A stretch of DNA of 14,957 nucleotides from an uncultured Chlamydiae bacterium (GTDB lineage Bacteria > Chlamydiota > Chlamydiia > Chlamydiales > SM23-39): assembly GCA_903909295.1 (NCBI GenBank), contig CAIVVG010000049.1, positions 1 to 14,957 of the forward strand, read 5' to 3'. A program made the position numbers and the translations under genes. Under the pieces are notes generated by a model, which worked only from the letters and a program-made list of their open reading frames with translations, was not told the origin of the DNA and searched no databases. The stretch's first letter is position 1. Each line of letters starts with the position of its first letter. Below, one piece after another: positions 6,927 to 14,197 of the stretch.

Positions 6927-9900
6927 ATGTTTGCTGGTGAAGAGGACGTAAGAAACTCACAATTTGATAAGTTGACAATCAAAATCGCTTCAGAGGATGT
7001 CATCCGTGGAGACTGGTCGCGCGGCGAAATCAAGAAACCGGAGACCATCAATTACCGGACATTCAAACCTGAAAAAGGGGGACTGTTCTGCGAAAAGATT
7101 TTCGGACCTACCCGCGATTGGGAATGTGCTTGCGGTAAGTACAAGAAGATCAAGCACAAAGGGATCGTCTGCGACCGTTGCGGCGTAGAGGTAACCCTTT
7201 CTAAAGTGCGCCGTGAGAGAATGGCTCACATTGATCTCGCAGTGCCTGTAGTGCATATTTGGTTTTTCAAAACCATGCCCTCTTGCATCGGCAATATCCT
7301 CGGCATGCCCACTTCAGATCTGGAACGGGTGATCTACTACGAAGAGTACGTAGTGACCGATCCGGGCCGTACTGATTTACAGAAAAAACAGCTCCTCAAC
7401 GACAACGAATTCCGCGAAGCCCAAGAAAAATGGGGCGCCGATGCCTTCAAAGCTCAAATGGGCGGCGAAGCGGTCCAGTCGATCCTGAAGACAGAAGACC
7501 TCTCTTCTCTCGTGGTAGAGCTCAAAGACAAGCTCCGCAAAACCAAGTCGATCCAAGCCCGTATGAAGCTGGCGAAGCGTTTGAAAATTGTAGAAGAATT
7601 TTCCTCTTCGACCAATAAACCGGAATGGATGGTGATGGGTTGCGTTCCTGTGATCCCTCCCGATTTACGTCCTTTGGTCCCGTTGGATGGAGGTCGATTT
7701 GCGACCTCTGACCTCAACGACCTCTATCGTCGAGTGATCAACCGAAATAATCGTCTAAAGGCGATTTTAAAACTCAAGACCCCCGATGTGATCGTCCGGA
7801 ATGAAAAAAGGATGCTCCAAGAGGCAGTCGACGCGCTCTTTGATAACGGCCGCCACGGCCACCCTGTCATGGGAGCCGGTAACCGCCCCCTCAAAGCGCT
7901 CTCTGAGATGCTCAAAGGAAAACAGGGCCGTTTCCGTCAAAACCTTCTCGGCAAGAGGGTCGACTACTCAGGCCGTTCCGTCATCGTGGTCGGACCTGAA
8001 CTCCGCTTCAATCAGTGCGGTCTTCCCAAGAAAATGGCCCTCGATCTCTTCGAACCGTTCATCGTTAAGAGACTGAAGGATTTGGGGTATGTTTACACCA
8101 TCCGCTCTGCGAAGAAAATGATTCAAAAGCAGGTGCCCGAAGTGTGGGACGTGTTAGAAGAGATCATCAAAGGACACCCTGTCCTCTTGAACCGAGCTCC
8201 TACATTGCACCGCCTCGGTATCCAGGCATTTGAGCCCGTTTTGATCGAAGGGAAAGCGATCCGCATTCACCCTCTCGTCACGCCTGCGTTCAACGCCGAC
8301 TTTGACGGGGACCAAATGGCGGTTCACGTTCCTCTCTCCATCGAGGCACAGCTCGAAGCCAAATTGCTGATGATGGCTCCTGACAACATCTTCCTCCCTT
8401 CTTCAGGGAGACCTGTTGCGGTTCCTTCACAGGATATGATTTTGGGTCTCTACTACTTGATGCATGATCCGGTTGTCCTTCCAGGAAAAGAACACAGCGA
8501 GATCAAGACTTTCCGAGGTCCGGAAGAGGTCCTGATGGCGATGCACTCCAGCGGCAGCCATAACTGGTACTCCAAAGATGAGCAGTCTCCCGATGGACGT
8601 CGCGACCATTATGGCCGTGGCATGTACATCCATGAGAAAATCAAAGTTCTCATCGATGGCGGTATTGTTGAAACAACTCCAGGTCGAGTGATTTTCAATA
8701 CTGTAGTTCCAAAACAACTCGGATTCCAAAACTATGTCTTACGCAAAAAGCGCCTCTCTGAGCTCGTTTTAGAGTGCTATAAGAAGATCGGCCTCGAAGC
8801 GACTGTTCGCTTCCTCGACGATATCAAAAACCTCGGATTTGCCGAAGCAACCAAGGCATCCCTCTCCATGGGAACTTGCGACGTTAAAGTGCCTCCTCAT
8901 AAAGCAGAAGTGCTCGCTGAGGCCTACAAGCGAGTGGCTGTCGTGAAGAAGCAGTACGAAGACGGGATCATCACAGAAGGGGAGCGCCACTCAAAGATCA
9001 TTAGTATCTGGACAGAAGTGTCAGACCGCCTCTCTGAAGATCTCTTCAAACTCGTCTACGACACGAGCTCAGGTGCACTCAACCCGCTCTATCTCATGGT
9101 CGATTCGGGCGCTCGAGGAAACAAATCTCAGGTGAAGCAGTTGGGCGCACTCCGCGGTCTGATGGCGAAACCGTCTGGCGAGATCATTGAGTCTCCCATT
9201 ACTGCGAACTTCCGAGAGGGGTTAACTGTGATGGAATACTTCATTTCAACGCACGGAGCTCGTAAGGGTCTATCCGATACCGCGTTGAAAACGGCCGACT
9301 CAGGTTACTTGACTCGCCGTCTCGTAGACGTCGGTCAGGACGTGATTGTGACGCAAGACAATTGCGGCACTTTGAACGGGATCGAAGTCTCTGCGATCAA
9401 GCAGGGCAATGAAGAGCTCTTGCCACTCAAAGATCGTATTTATGGACGTACTGTTCTCGATGATATCTACCAGCCTGGCGATAGCACAAAGCTCTTGGCC
9501 CGTTCTGGAGATATCCTCTCTACTCTGCAAGCCGAAGCGATCGATGATGCCGGTATTGAGCTGGTCCGCATCCGTTCAGCGCTCACTTGCGAGAGCCGTC
9601 GAGGCGTCTGCGCAAAGTGCTACGGTCTCAACTTGGCCACTGGCAACATCGTCGGTTTGGGCGAAGCGATTGGAATTATCGCCGCGCAGTCGATTGGTGA
9701 ACCAGGTACGCAGCTTACGATGAGAACGTTCCACTTGGGTGGTATTGCGTCTGCAGGATTGAGCCCAGAGCTCATCACGGAAGAAGGGGGCATCCTCGTC
9801 TATAAGGACCTCCGCGTTGTTCAAAACGAGGAAGGCCACTGGCTCGCCCTCAATAAGAACGGCTCTCTCCAAGTGGTGAAAGACGAAGGGCGCTCTCTCG

Positions 9901-11120
9901 AGGATTATAAGAAACTCCTCAGCAACCGTTCGATTGAGCCGCTCCAAACCTTTACCGTTGAGTTGGGAACGAAGATCTTCTTCTCTGACGGCTCAAAAGT
10001 GAAGAAAAAGATCAAAGTCGGTCAGTGGGAGCAGCATAGCAGCCCGATCATTTGCGAAAGACCTGGCTACGTCAAGTGCGAAGACCTCGTCGAGGGGATT
10101 TCTACCCAGCGCGAAGTCAATAAGCAGACAGGACAGGTTGAGCTCATCGTCAAGCAACATCGCGGCGAGCTCCATCCGCAGATCGCGATCTACACCGATT
10201 CTGATTACAACGAACTCGTGGGTACCTATGCGATCCCTTCAGGCGCTGTGATCGGCGTTCGAGAAGGTCAACACGTCGCAGCCGGTATGATCTTGGCTAA
10301 ATTGCCTCGTGGCGCCATCAAGACGAAGGACATTACGGGGGGCTTGCCTCGCGTAGCTGAGCTCGTCGAAGCGCGCCGTCCGAAAGATGCAGCTGAGATT
10401 GCGAAAATCGACGGCGTCGTCGACTTCCGCGGCGTACAGAAGAACAAGCGAATCGTGGTTGTCCGCGACGATGTGTCTGGCATGGAAGAGGAACACCTCA
10501 TCCCGCTGACCAAGCACTTAATTGTCCAGAAAGGGGATAACGTGGTGAAAGGACAGCAGATCACAGAAGGTCTGGTTGTCTCTCAAGAGATCCTCGATAT
10601 CTGCGGCGTCCGCGAATTGCAAAAGTATCTGGTCAACCAGGTACAAGAGGTCTATCGTCTTCAGGGCGTGGATATCAATGATAAACACATTGAGATCATC
10701 GTCCGTCAGATGCTCCAAAAAGTGCGCATCACAGACCCGGGCGATACCACCTTCTTGCATGGAGAGGATATCGATCGCAAAGTGTTCCACGAGCAGAACC
10801 GCAAGACGGTCGAAGAGGGAGGCAAGCCCGCACAGGCAACGCCGGTCCTCCTCGGCATCACGCGCGCCTCTTTGGGCACCGAGTCGTTCATCTCTGCCGC
10901 GTCGTTCCAAGACACAACTCGCGTCTTGACCTCCGCCGCAGCCGCAAGCAAGACCGACTACCTCTTGGATATGAAAGCCAACCTCATCATGGGTCACATG
11001 ACTCCTGTGGGAACCGGCTTTGGCTATCACAAGAAGGGAAGTAAGTTCGCAGACGTCCAAGAAGGGCTCGAGATCGATTTCGATAGCGAAGAGCTTCTTC
11101 TTACAGCGCCTATGGCTTAA
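6927..11120 (+). CDS. rpoC: DNA-directed RNA polymerase subunit beta'
   Basis: This 1397-residue subunit carries the catalytic magnesium site. The first zinc site is C67, C69, C82 and C85 in CACGKYKK...CDRCGVE. The invariant NADFDGDQMAVH loop has the Mg-binding aspartates D458, D460 and D462. The second zinc site is C813, C888, C895 and C898, the same spacing and almost the same numbering as E. coli (814, 888, 895, 898). The bridge-helix and trigger-loop region and the C-terminal GRLPRVAEL-type block (GGLPRVAELVEARRP) are present. I place the start at ATG 6927 because AAGGGG (6912-6917) lies upstream and the length then matches chlamydial RpoC. An in-frame TTG at 6876 would overlap rpoB and add 17 residues unlike RpoC. 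Confidence 0.98.
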   Translation: MFAGEEDVRNSQFDKLTIKIASEDVIRGDWSRGEIKKPETINYRTFKPEKGGLFCEKIFGPTRDWECACGKYKKIKHKGIVCDRCGVEVTLSKVRRERMAHIDLAVPVVHIWFFKTMPSCIGNILGMPTSDLERVIYYEEYVVTDPGRTDLQKKQLLNDNEFREAQEKWGADAFKAQMGGEAVQSILKTEDLSSLVVELKDKLRKTKSIQARMKLAKRLKIVEEFSSSTNKPEWMVMGCVPVIPPDLRPLVPLDGGRFATSDLNDLYRRVINRNNRLKAILKLKTPDVIVRNEKRMLQEAVDALFDNGRHGHPVMGAGNRPLKALSEMLKGKQGRFRQNLLGKRVDYSGRSVIVVGPELRFNQCGLPKKMALDLFEPFIVKRLKDLGYVYTIRSAKKMIQKQVPEVWDVLEEIIKGHPVLLNRAPTLHRLGIQAFEPVLIEGKAIRIHPLVTPAFNADFDGDQMAVHVPLSIEAQLEAKLLMMAPDNIFLPSSGRPVAVPSQDMILGLYYLMHDPVVLPGKEHSEIKTFRGPEEVLMAMHSSGSHNWYSKDEQSPDGRRDHYGRGMYIHEKIKVLIDGGIVETTPGRVIFNTVVPKQLGFQNYVLRKKRLSELVLECYKKIGLEATVRFLDDIKNLGFAEATKASLSMGTCDVKVPPHKAEVLAEAYKRVAVVKKQYEDGIITEGERHSKIISIWTEVSDRLSEDLFKLVYDTSSGALNPLYLMVDSGARGNKSQVKQLGALRGLMAKPSGEIIESPITANFREGLTVMEYFISTHGARKGLSDTALKTADSGYLTRRLVDVGQDVIVTQDNCGTLNGIEVSAIKQGNEELLPLKDRIYGRTVLDDIYQPGDSTKLLARSGDILSTLQAEAIDDAGIELVRIRSALTCESRRGVCAKCYGLNLATGNIVGLGEAIGIIAAQSIGEPGTQLTMRTFHLGGIASAGLSPELITEEGGILVYKDLRVVQNEEGHWLALNKNGSLQVVKDEGRSLEDYKKLLSNRSIEPLQTFTVELGTKIFFSDGSKVKKKIKVGQWEQHSSPIICERPGYVKCEDLVEGISTQREVNKQTGQVELIVKQHRGELHPQIAIYTDSDYNELVGTYAIPSGAVIGVREGQHVAAGMILAKLPRGAIKTKDITGGLPRVAELVEARRPKDAAEIAKIDGVVDFRGVQKNKRIVVVRDDVSGMEEEHLIPLTKHLIVQKGDNVVKGQQITEGLVVSQEILDICGVRELQKYLVNQVQEVYRLQGVDINDKHIEIIVRQMLQKVRITDPGDTTFLHGEDIDRKVFHEQNRKTVEEGGKPAQATPVLLGITRASLGTESFISAASFQDTTRVLTSAAAASKTDYLLDMKANLIMGHMTPVGTGFGYHKKGSKFADVQEGLEIDFDSEELLLTAPMA

Positions 11121-11137
11121 AGCGGATCTTGCCGCTT
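11120..11137 (+). other. Small hairpin directly after rpoC stop
   Basis: AAGCGG (11120-11125) and CCGCTT (11132-11137) form a 6-bp stem around the loop ATCTTG, starting on the last base of the rpoC stop codon. It has no T-run. The strong terminator ten bases downstream is the likely transcript end, so this is at most an accessory 3'-end structure. Confidence 0.4.
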
Positions 11138-11146
11138 AAATGTTTA

Positions 11147-11181
11147 GGGGCAGAGGACTTCGGTCCTCTGCCCCTTTTTTT
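11147..11181 (+). terminator. Strong intrinsic terminator of the rpoBC operon
   Basis: A perfect 12-bp GC-rich stem, GGGGCAGAGGAC (11147-11158) with GTCCTCTGCCCC (11163-11174), encloses the exceptionally stable loop TTCG closed by a C-G pair. It is followed by seven T residues (11175-11181). It lies 27 bases after the rpoC stop. On the opposite strand the stem is followed by TAAACATTT rather than a T-run, so it should mainly stop plus-strand transcription. Confidence 0.97.
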
Positions 11182-11387
11182 ATGCTTGCGATCCTGTGAC
11201 AGATTTAATGCAAAGACGCAAAACCACGAGGGCGCAGCCCTCGTACTCCCGGCAAAGGACTGCCAAGGCATTTGCCGCCCCTTGACAATGACAATCGGAG
11301 AATCTCTCCCTCTTGGGGGAGAGTTCTTGAAAAACTGGGTTTCGAAAGGGCTGAAGCCCTTTTGCGGTGCTCGAGGAAGACCCTCGA
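11182..11387. repeat. Non-coding stretch packed with inverted repeats
   Basis: I see no convincing gene here. The stretch holds five local inverted repeats: ACGAGGGC GCA GCCCTCGT (11226-11244); GGCAAA...TTTGCC (11251-11276) enclosing TGCC AA GGCA; CTCTCCC...GGGAGAG (11304-11323); AAAGGGC TGAA GCCCTTT (11345-11362); and TCGAGG...CCTCGA (11371-11387). None has a good T-run, though GCCCTTTT at the fourth is a weak candidate terminator. The form suggests an interspersed palindromic element or a structured RNA between two convergent transcripts. The repeat status cannot be shown from a single copy. Confidence 0.5.
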
Positions 11388-11780
11388 TTAGAGCTGTGAG
11401 AACAGCAAGGTGTTTTTGAAAAATGCTTCCTTCATAGTCTCTTGAGGGATCATCTCGTGCAGTTTGCTAACAGCGTAGAAGTGGGTAGGACTTTCGATAA
11501 TGCCCTGGGCATTATGCGATGTCATGGAGACATCATGCCAAAGGACCGCTTGGCAGTAGGACCATAAAAGATAGAGTGCATTCCCCTGTACCGCCGCGTT
11601 TATGCACGCAGGAATAAAAGAAATAGCCACTGCAATGGCTATTACCTTTAAGGCAATGGCCGCGAGTCTAAGTATCTGGCGCCCCTCAGTAGTGTTCTCA
11701 TCTTCTGCGAACTCGGTAAAAAAGTTTACTGAGCTCACAATATTCCATGTGGGTGTTGCACCATGCAGTAATATTGACAT
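11388..11780 (-). CDS. Small protein with double hydrophobic segment, inclusion-membrane-like candidate
   Basis: I do not recognise a named family. The 130-residue product has no signal peptide. After a polar, acidic N-terminal part (EFAEDENTTEGR, residues 23-34) come two adjacent hydrophobic stretches at about 39-60 (LAAIALKVIAIAVAISFIPACI) and about 62-81 (AAVQGNALYLLWSYCQAVLW), split by a short turn. A polar tail of about 48 residues follows. This bilobed arrangement is the hallmark by which chlamydial inclusion-membrane (Inc) proteins are predicted, so a secreted membrane effector is possible but unproven. The ATG has AGGAGA upstream (TAAGGAGAAATCGTT before the start), supporting expression. 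It begins 16 bases after the zinc-protein gene, so it is probably the last gene of that transcript. Confidence 0.7.
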   Translation of the reverse strand: MSILLHGATPTWNIVSSVNFFTEFAEDENTTEGRQILRLAAIALKVIAIAVAISFIPACINAAVQGNALYLLWSYCQAVLWHDVSMTSHNAQGIIESPTHFYAVSKLHEMIPQETMKEAFFKNTLLFSQL

Positions 11781-11796
11781 AACGATTTCTCCTTAT

Positions 11797-12168
11797 TTAA
11801 GTTTTTTCGGGGATGAGGTGGAAGAGGACTCTCGCCGTGACGAGGGCTACGGCGAAGTCGATGGCCTCTCGTCTGCCAGACTCTCGCACCCTCCTGCTCG
11901 CGGCGTGCCAAGTCGTGACGAGGCCGCTTCCGTCGATGGGCCAGACGTGGCGGGAGAGCCAAAAGCGCCAGGGCTCTTTTTCAGATAGAAGGATGGCTTG
12001 CTGGCCGCATGTGGGGCAGACGGTTTCGACAAATTGCCCGAAACACCGCTCATGTACGGGGACCAGGTGGCCATTATGGCCCATGACGGGTTCGTGGGTA
12101 TTTTGGTTACAGATCCGGCAGGGGGCAGGCGCGGGGAAGGGGTATTCGAGAGGGTAATAGGCGTTCAT
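11797..12168 (-). CDS. Small cysteine/histidine-rich protein, putative zinc binding (paralogue A)
   Basis: No named family recognised. The 123-residue product contains PCRIC (C17, C20), VHERC (H39, C42) and CPTC (C51, C54), with extra histidines at 25, 31 and 34. CxxC-x18-HxxC followed by CxxC resembles the ligand order of RING, PHD or LIM fingers, but with too few ligands for two complete canonical sites. Downstream is a tryptophan motif, EPWRFWLSR (65-73), and a C-terminal hydrophobic helix (AIDFAVALVTARVLFHLI). The neighbouring gene has the same sequence of motifs. The ATG is fused to the neighbour's stop as TAATG, with AGGAAGGG as ribosome-binding site inside the neighbour. Zinc binding is inferred; a role in ubiquitin-like signalling in a host would be speculation. 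Confidence 0.78.
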   Translation of the reverse strand: MNAYYPLEYPFPAPAPCRICNQNTHEPVMGHNGHLVPVHERCFGQFVETVCPTCGQQAILLSEKEPWRFWLSRHVWPIDGSGLVTTWHAASRRVRESGRREAIDFAVALVTARVLFHLIPEKT

Positions 12169-12545
12169 TAACCCTTCCTGATGAGTTTACGGACCACTTC
12201 GTGGGCGACAAACGCAGTGAAGAAGCACTCCAGAATCTCGGTAGAGCGTTGCTGCGTCGCGGGTGTTATATAGAATTTGCGCGATATCCAGTGTTCCCAC
12301 GATTCGGCGTCGTGTTGGGTATGGGTTTTGTTGCAAACAGCGCATTGGTAGAGGGTCTCCACAACCACTGCTGAGGGTACTTCCAGATTGCGGCGCGCGT
12401 AAAGGCACGCGTAGTGGACATCGGAATACCCCTCAAGCTGCACCCACTTGCCCGCTGTTTGGCTGTGGCAAATAGCGCAGGGCGCAGAAGGGTCAGGGAG
12501 CAGGGTCACAGGACGGTCTGGAGAAAAATTTGGGATACGATTCAT
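12168..12545 (-). CDS. Small cysteine/histidine-rich protein, putative zinc binding (paralogue B)
   Basis: No named family recognised. The 125-residue product shows the same order of elements as the next gene: PCAIC (C23, C26), DVHYAC (H44, C47), CAVC (C68, C71), then ESWEHWISR (81-89) and a C-terminal helix ending AHEVVRKLI. CxxC-x17-HxxC would make one complete zinc site; the second CxxC could use H75 and H78. The gap between the two halves is 20 residues, against 8 in the paralogue. The ATG follows tal by 23 bases. The ribosome-binding site AAAAGGGGG sits in a GGGCCC hairpin only a few bases before the start. A divergent tandem duplication is the simplest origin of the pair. Confidence 0.78.
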   Translation of the reverse strand: MNRIPNFSPDRPVTLLPDPSAPCAICHSQTAGKWVQLEGYSDVHYACLYARRNLEVPSAVVVETLYQCAVCNKTHTQHDAESWEHWISRKFYITPATQQRSTEILECFFTAFVAHEVVRKLIRKG

Positions 12546-12546
12546 A

Positions 12547-12564
12547 GGGCCCCCTTTTGGGCCC
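12547..12564 (-). promoter_or_regulatory. Hairpin overlapping the ribosome-binding site of paralogue B
   Basis: Two GGGCCC palindromes (12547-12552 and 12559-12564) can pair around a six-base loop in the 23-base gap between tal and the downstream gene. On the minus strand, the AAAAGGGGG that would bind 16S rRNA lies across the loop and one stem arm, and the ATG starts two bases past the stem. Folding would hide this site, so translation may depend on ribosomes arriving from tal. The structure is seen; the regulatory effect is inferred. Confidence 0.5.
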
Positions 12565-12568
12565 AGTG

Positions 12569-13501
12569 TTATAACTTACTTTGGATTAATTGTTCAAGCT
12601 TGACGATGTCCTTGGCGAAGTTGCGGATCCCTTCGGAGAGTTTTTCGGTGGCCATGGCGTCTTCGTTGAGCAGGTAGCGGAACCCCTTTTCGTCGAGGGA
12701 GATCTTTTCAATGGGGGCAGTTTTCGCTCTTTCGGGATCGAGTTTGCGGGTGAGGGGGGTTTCGTTCTTTTTCAGCTCTTCGAGGAGGTGGGGGGAGATG
12801 GTGAGGAGGTCGCACCCGGCCAGTTCCACAATCTCATCTCGATTGCGGAAGGAGGCTCCCATGATCTGGGTGGGGTAGCCGAACTTTTTGTAGTAGTTGT
12901 AGATCTGGGTGACCGATTTCACTCCGGGGTCTTCGGCGGGGGCATAGCCAGCCACTCCGGCGCTTTTCTTATACCAGTCGAGGATGCGGCCGACGAAGGG
13001 GGAGATGAGGGTGGCTTTGGCCTCGGCGCAGGCGATGGCTTGGGGGAGGCTAAAGAGGAGGGTCATATTGCAATGGATGCCCTCTTTTTCGAGGATACGG
13101 GCGGCGGCGACCCCTTCCCAGGTGGAGGCGAGTTTGATGAGGATTCGCTTGCGGTTGATTCCAGCGGCTTCGTACAAGGCGATCAGATGGCGCGCTTTGG
13201 CCACGCTCCCTTCAACGTCAAAGGAGAGACGGGCATCGACCTCGGTGGAGACTCTACCGGGGATGATTTTGAGGATCTCCAGTCCGAAGAGGACGAATAC
13301 TTCATCCAAGATAGCTCCCAAATTTTTGCCGCGGCGGATAGCCTCTGCAAGGAGGGGGGCGTATTGGGGTTGTTGGCTGGCTGCGTAGATGAGGCTTGGG
13401 TTCGTGGTGGCATCTGTCGGGTGGTACTGTTGAATCGATTCGAAGTCGCCTGTGTCGGAGACTACAGTTGTCAGTTTTTTGAGTTGTTCTAGTTGATTCA
13501 C
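12569..13501 (-). CDS. tal: Transaldolase
   Basis: Transaldolase moves a dihydroxyacetone unit between sugar phosphates in the non-oxidative pentose phosphate pathway, in the cytoplasm. The 310 residues align end to end with E. coli TalB (317). The N-terminus TTVVSDTGDF has catalytic D16 (TalB D17) and is followed by DATTNPSL. The Schiff-base lysine is K123 in RILIKLASTWEG (TalB K132). E87 in STEVDARLS and N145 and T147 in NMTLLFS match TalB E96, N154 and T156. ISPFVGRILDWYKK and YAPAEDPGV are intact. The start is GTG at 13501, with AAAGGGG eight bases upstream, and it overlaps the previous stop as GTGA. In Chlamydia tal also follows rpoC, but here it faces it on the opposite strand. Confidence 0.97.
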   Translation of the reverse strand: MNQLEQLKKLTTVVSDTGDFESIQQYHPTDATTNPSLIYAASQQPQYAPLLAEAIRRGKNLGAILDEVFVLFGLEILKIIPGRVSTEVDARLSFDVEGSVAKARHLIALYEAAGINRKRILIKLASTWEGVAAARILEKEGIHCNMTLLFSLPQAIACAEAKATLISPFVGRILDWYKKSAGVAGYAPAEDPGVKSVTQIYNYYKKFGYPTQIMGASFRNRDEIVELAGCDLLTISPHLLEELKKNETPLTRKLDPERAKTAPIEKISLDEKGFRYLLNEDAMATEKLSEGIRNFAKDIVKLEQLIQSKL

Positions 13502-13992
13502 AAAAATGGCCCCTTTAAAAAATTGATTAATCCGCCCGGTTGCCCCACTAGCTGTTCGAAGTAAGTGCCGAACTGCTCAGGTTGGAGTCTCTCTTCAAAC
13601 CCGTCTACAAGAATAACGACTTCTTGTCCCTCTTGCAAGGCCGAAATGAGCCGTTTTGTGGTTGTGGGGGAGAGGCGGAGGCGCATTCCTCCTTCAAGGG
13701 GTGTAGTTATTTCTTGAAACTCCTCTGTCTCTAGCCGCACATGGACAGGAACGGAATTTGAGGACCAACGGAATCGAGGGAGGCTGAGGAAGGTCTCGAC
13801 TTCTCCATTGAGGCAGAGCATCTCAAAGAGAAGGGGGGTTGAGTTAACGTAACGGAGGCGGGCGGACTGGAAGGAGCTTGTCACTCCTTCCATGTGGTCG
13901 CATTTCCAAAGGGGGGCAGAGGAGCACCCACTAGTGAGCGTCAGAGCCGCTATTAAGCGACACGACGAGAACAGCCACACCCGCAACGACAA
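13498..13992 (-). CDS. Putative lipoprotein of unknown function
   Basis: Family not recognised. The 164-residue product begins MSLRVWLFSS with a hydrophobic stretch LIAALTLT, then SGCSS. C23 in LTSGC is a likely lipidation site, although threonine rather than leucine sits at -3, a looser form of the lipobox. The mature part (about 140 residues) has no further membrane segment or recognised motif; it has several short beta-prone stretches such as VPVHVRLET and QEVVILVDGF. TTG at 13992 is chosen because a perfect AGGAGG (14003-13998) lies five bases upstream. That places the first 62 bases inside the preceding gene in another reading frame. The TGA stop overlaps the tal GTG start, which couples the two. 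Confidence 0.75.
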   Translation of the reverse strand: MSLRVWLFSSCRLIAALTLTSGCSSAPLWKCDHMEGVTSSFQSARLRYVNSTPLLFEMLCLNGEVETFLSLPRFRWSSNSVPVHVRLETEEFQEITTPLEGGMRLRLSPTTTKRLISALQEGQEVVILVDGFEERLQPEQFGTYFEQLVGQPGGLINFLKGPFL

Positions 13993-14173
13993 GCGCGCCT
14001 CCTACAAAAACCCAGTTTTGCCAGTTATTTTCCTGTCCTGATTTGGTGGCGACAAAGGCGGTCTGCCCTGTCGATTCTCCTGGCGATTCAGGTGTTTCTG
14101 GCGACGGATCTGCAGGGACTTCTTGCGCATGCAAAAGCGACGTCAGTGTCAGTAGAGTGATGAATTTTTTCAT
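13931..14173 (-). CDS. Small exported protein with C-terminal membrane segment
   Basis: Unrecognised 80-residue protein. MKKFITLLTLTSLLHA is a textbook Sec signal peptide with a likely cut after LHA (residue 16). A proline/glutamate-rich linker follows (ADPSPETPESPGEST), then a polar stretch and a second hydrophobic segment at about residues 54-74 (WVFVGGALVVAGVAVLVVSL). A short tail SGSDAH ends the protein. After cleavage it would be an inner-membrane protein with about 38 residues outside. No strong ribosome-binding site is visible before the ATG. The gene starts 24 bases after the previous stop, and its 3' part doubles as the start region of the lipoprotein gene. Confidence 0.7.
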   Translation of the reverse strand: MKKFITLLTLTSLLHAQEVPADPSPETPESPGESTGQTAFVATKSGQENNWQNWVFVGGALVVAGVAVLVVSLNSGSDAH

Positions 14174-14197
14174 AATGACCAGTGTAACTACTCAAGA

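Noticed and set aside
11345..11362. Terminator for the minus-strand array
   Set aside because: On the minus strand the stem is followed by only three T residues and then CGAAA. It is kept only as part of the hairpin cluster.
11226..11387. CRISPR array
   Set aside because: The inverted repeats differ from one another in sequence and spacing. There are no regularly spaced direct repeats and no cas genes.
11129..11419. Plus-strand open frame of 96 codons after rpoC
   Set aside because: It runs straight through the UUCG terminator and the inverted-repeat cluster and shows no protein-like pattern.
11797..12168. Firm call as a RING-type ubiquitin ligase
   Set aside because: C..C, H..C and C..C are present, but the third and sixth ligand positions of a canonical RING are missing, so only putative zinc binding is supported.
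12590..13492. Long plus-strand open frame (about 300 codons) rich in glycine, acidic residues and phenylalanine
   Set aside because: It lies entirely antisense to transaldolase, which has full catalytic motifs. The composition is what the complementary strand of a GC-rich gene gives.
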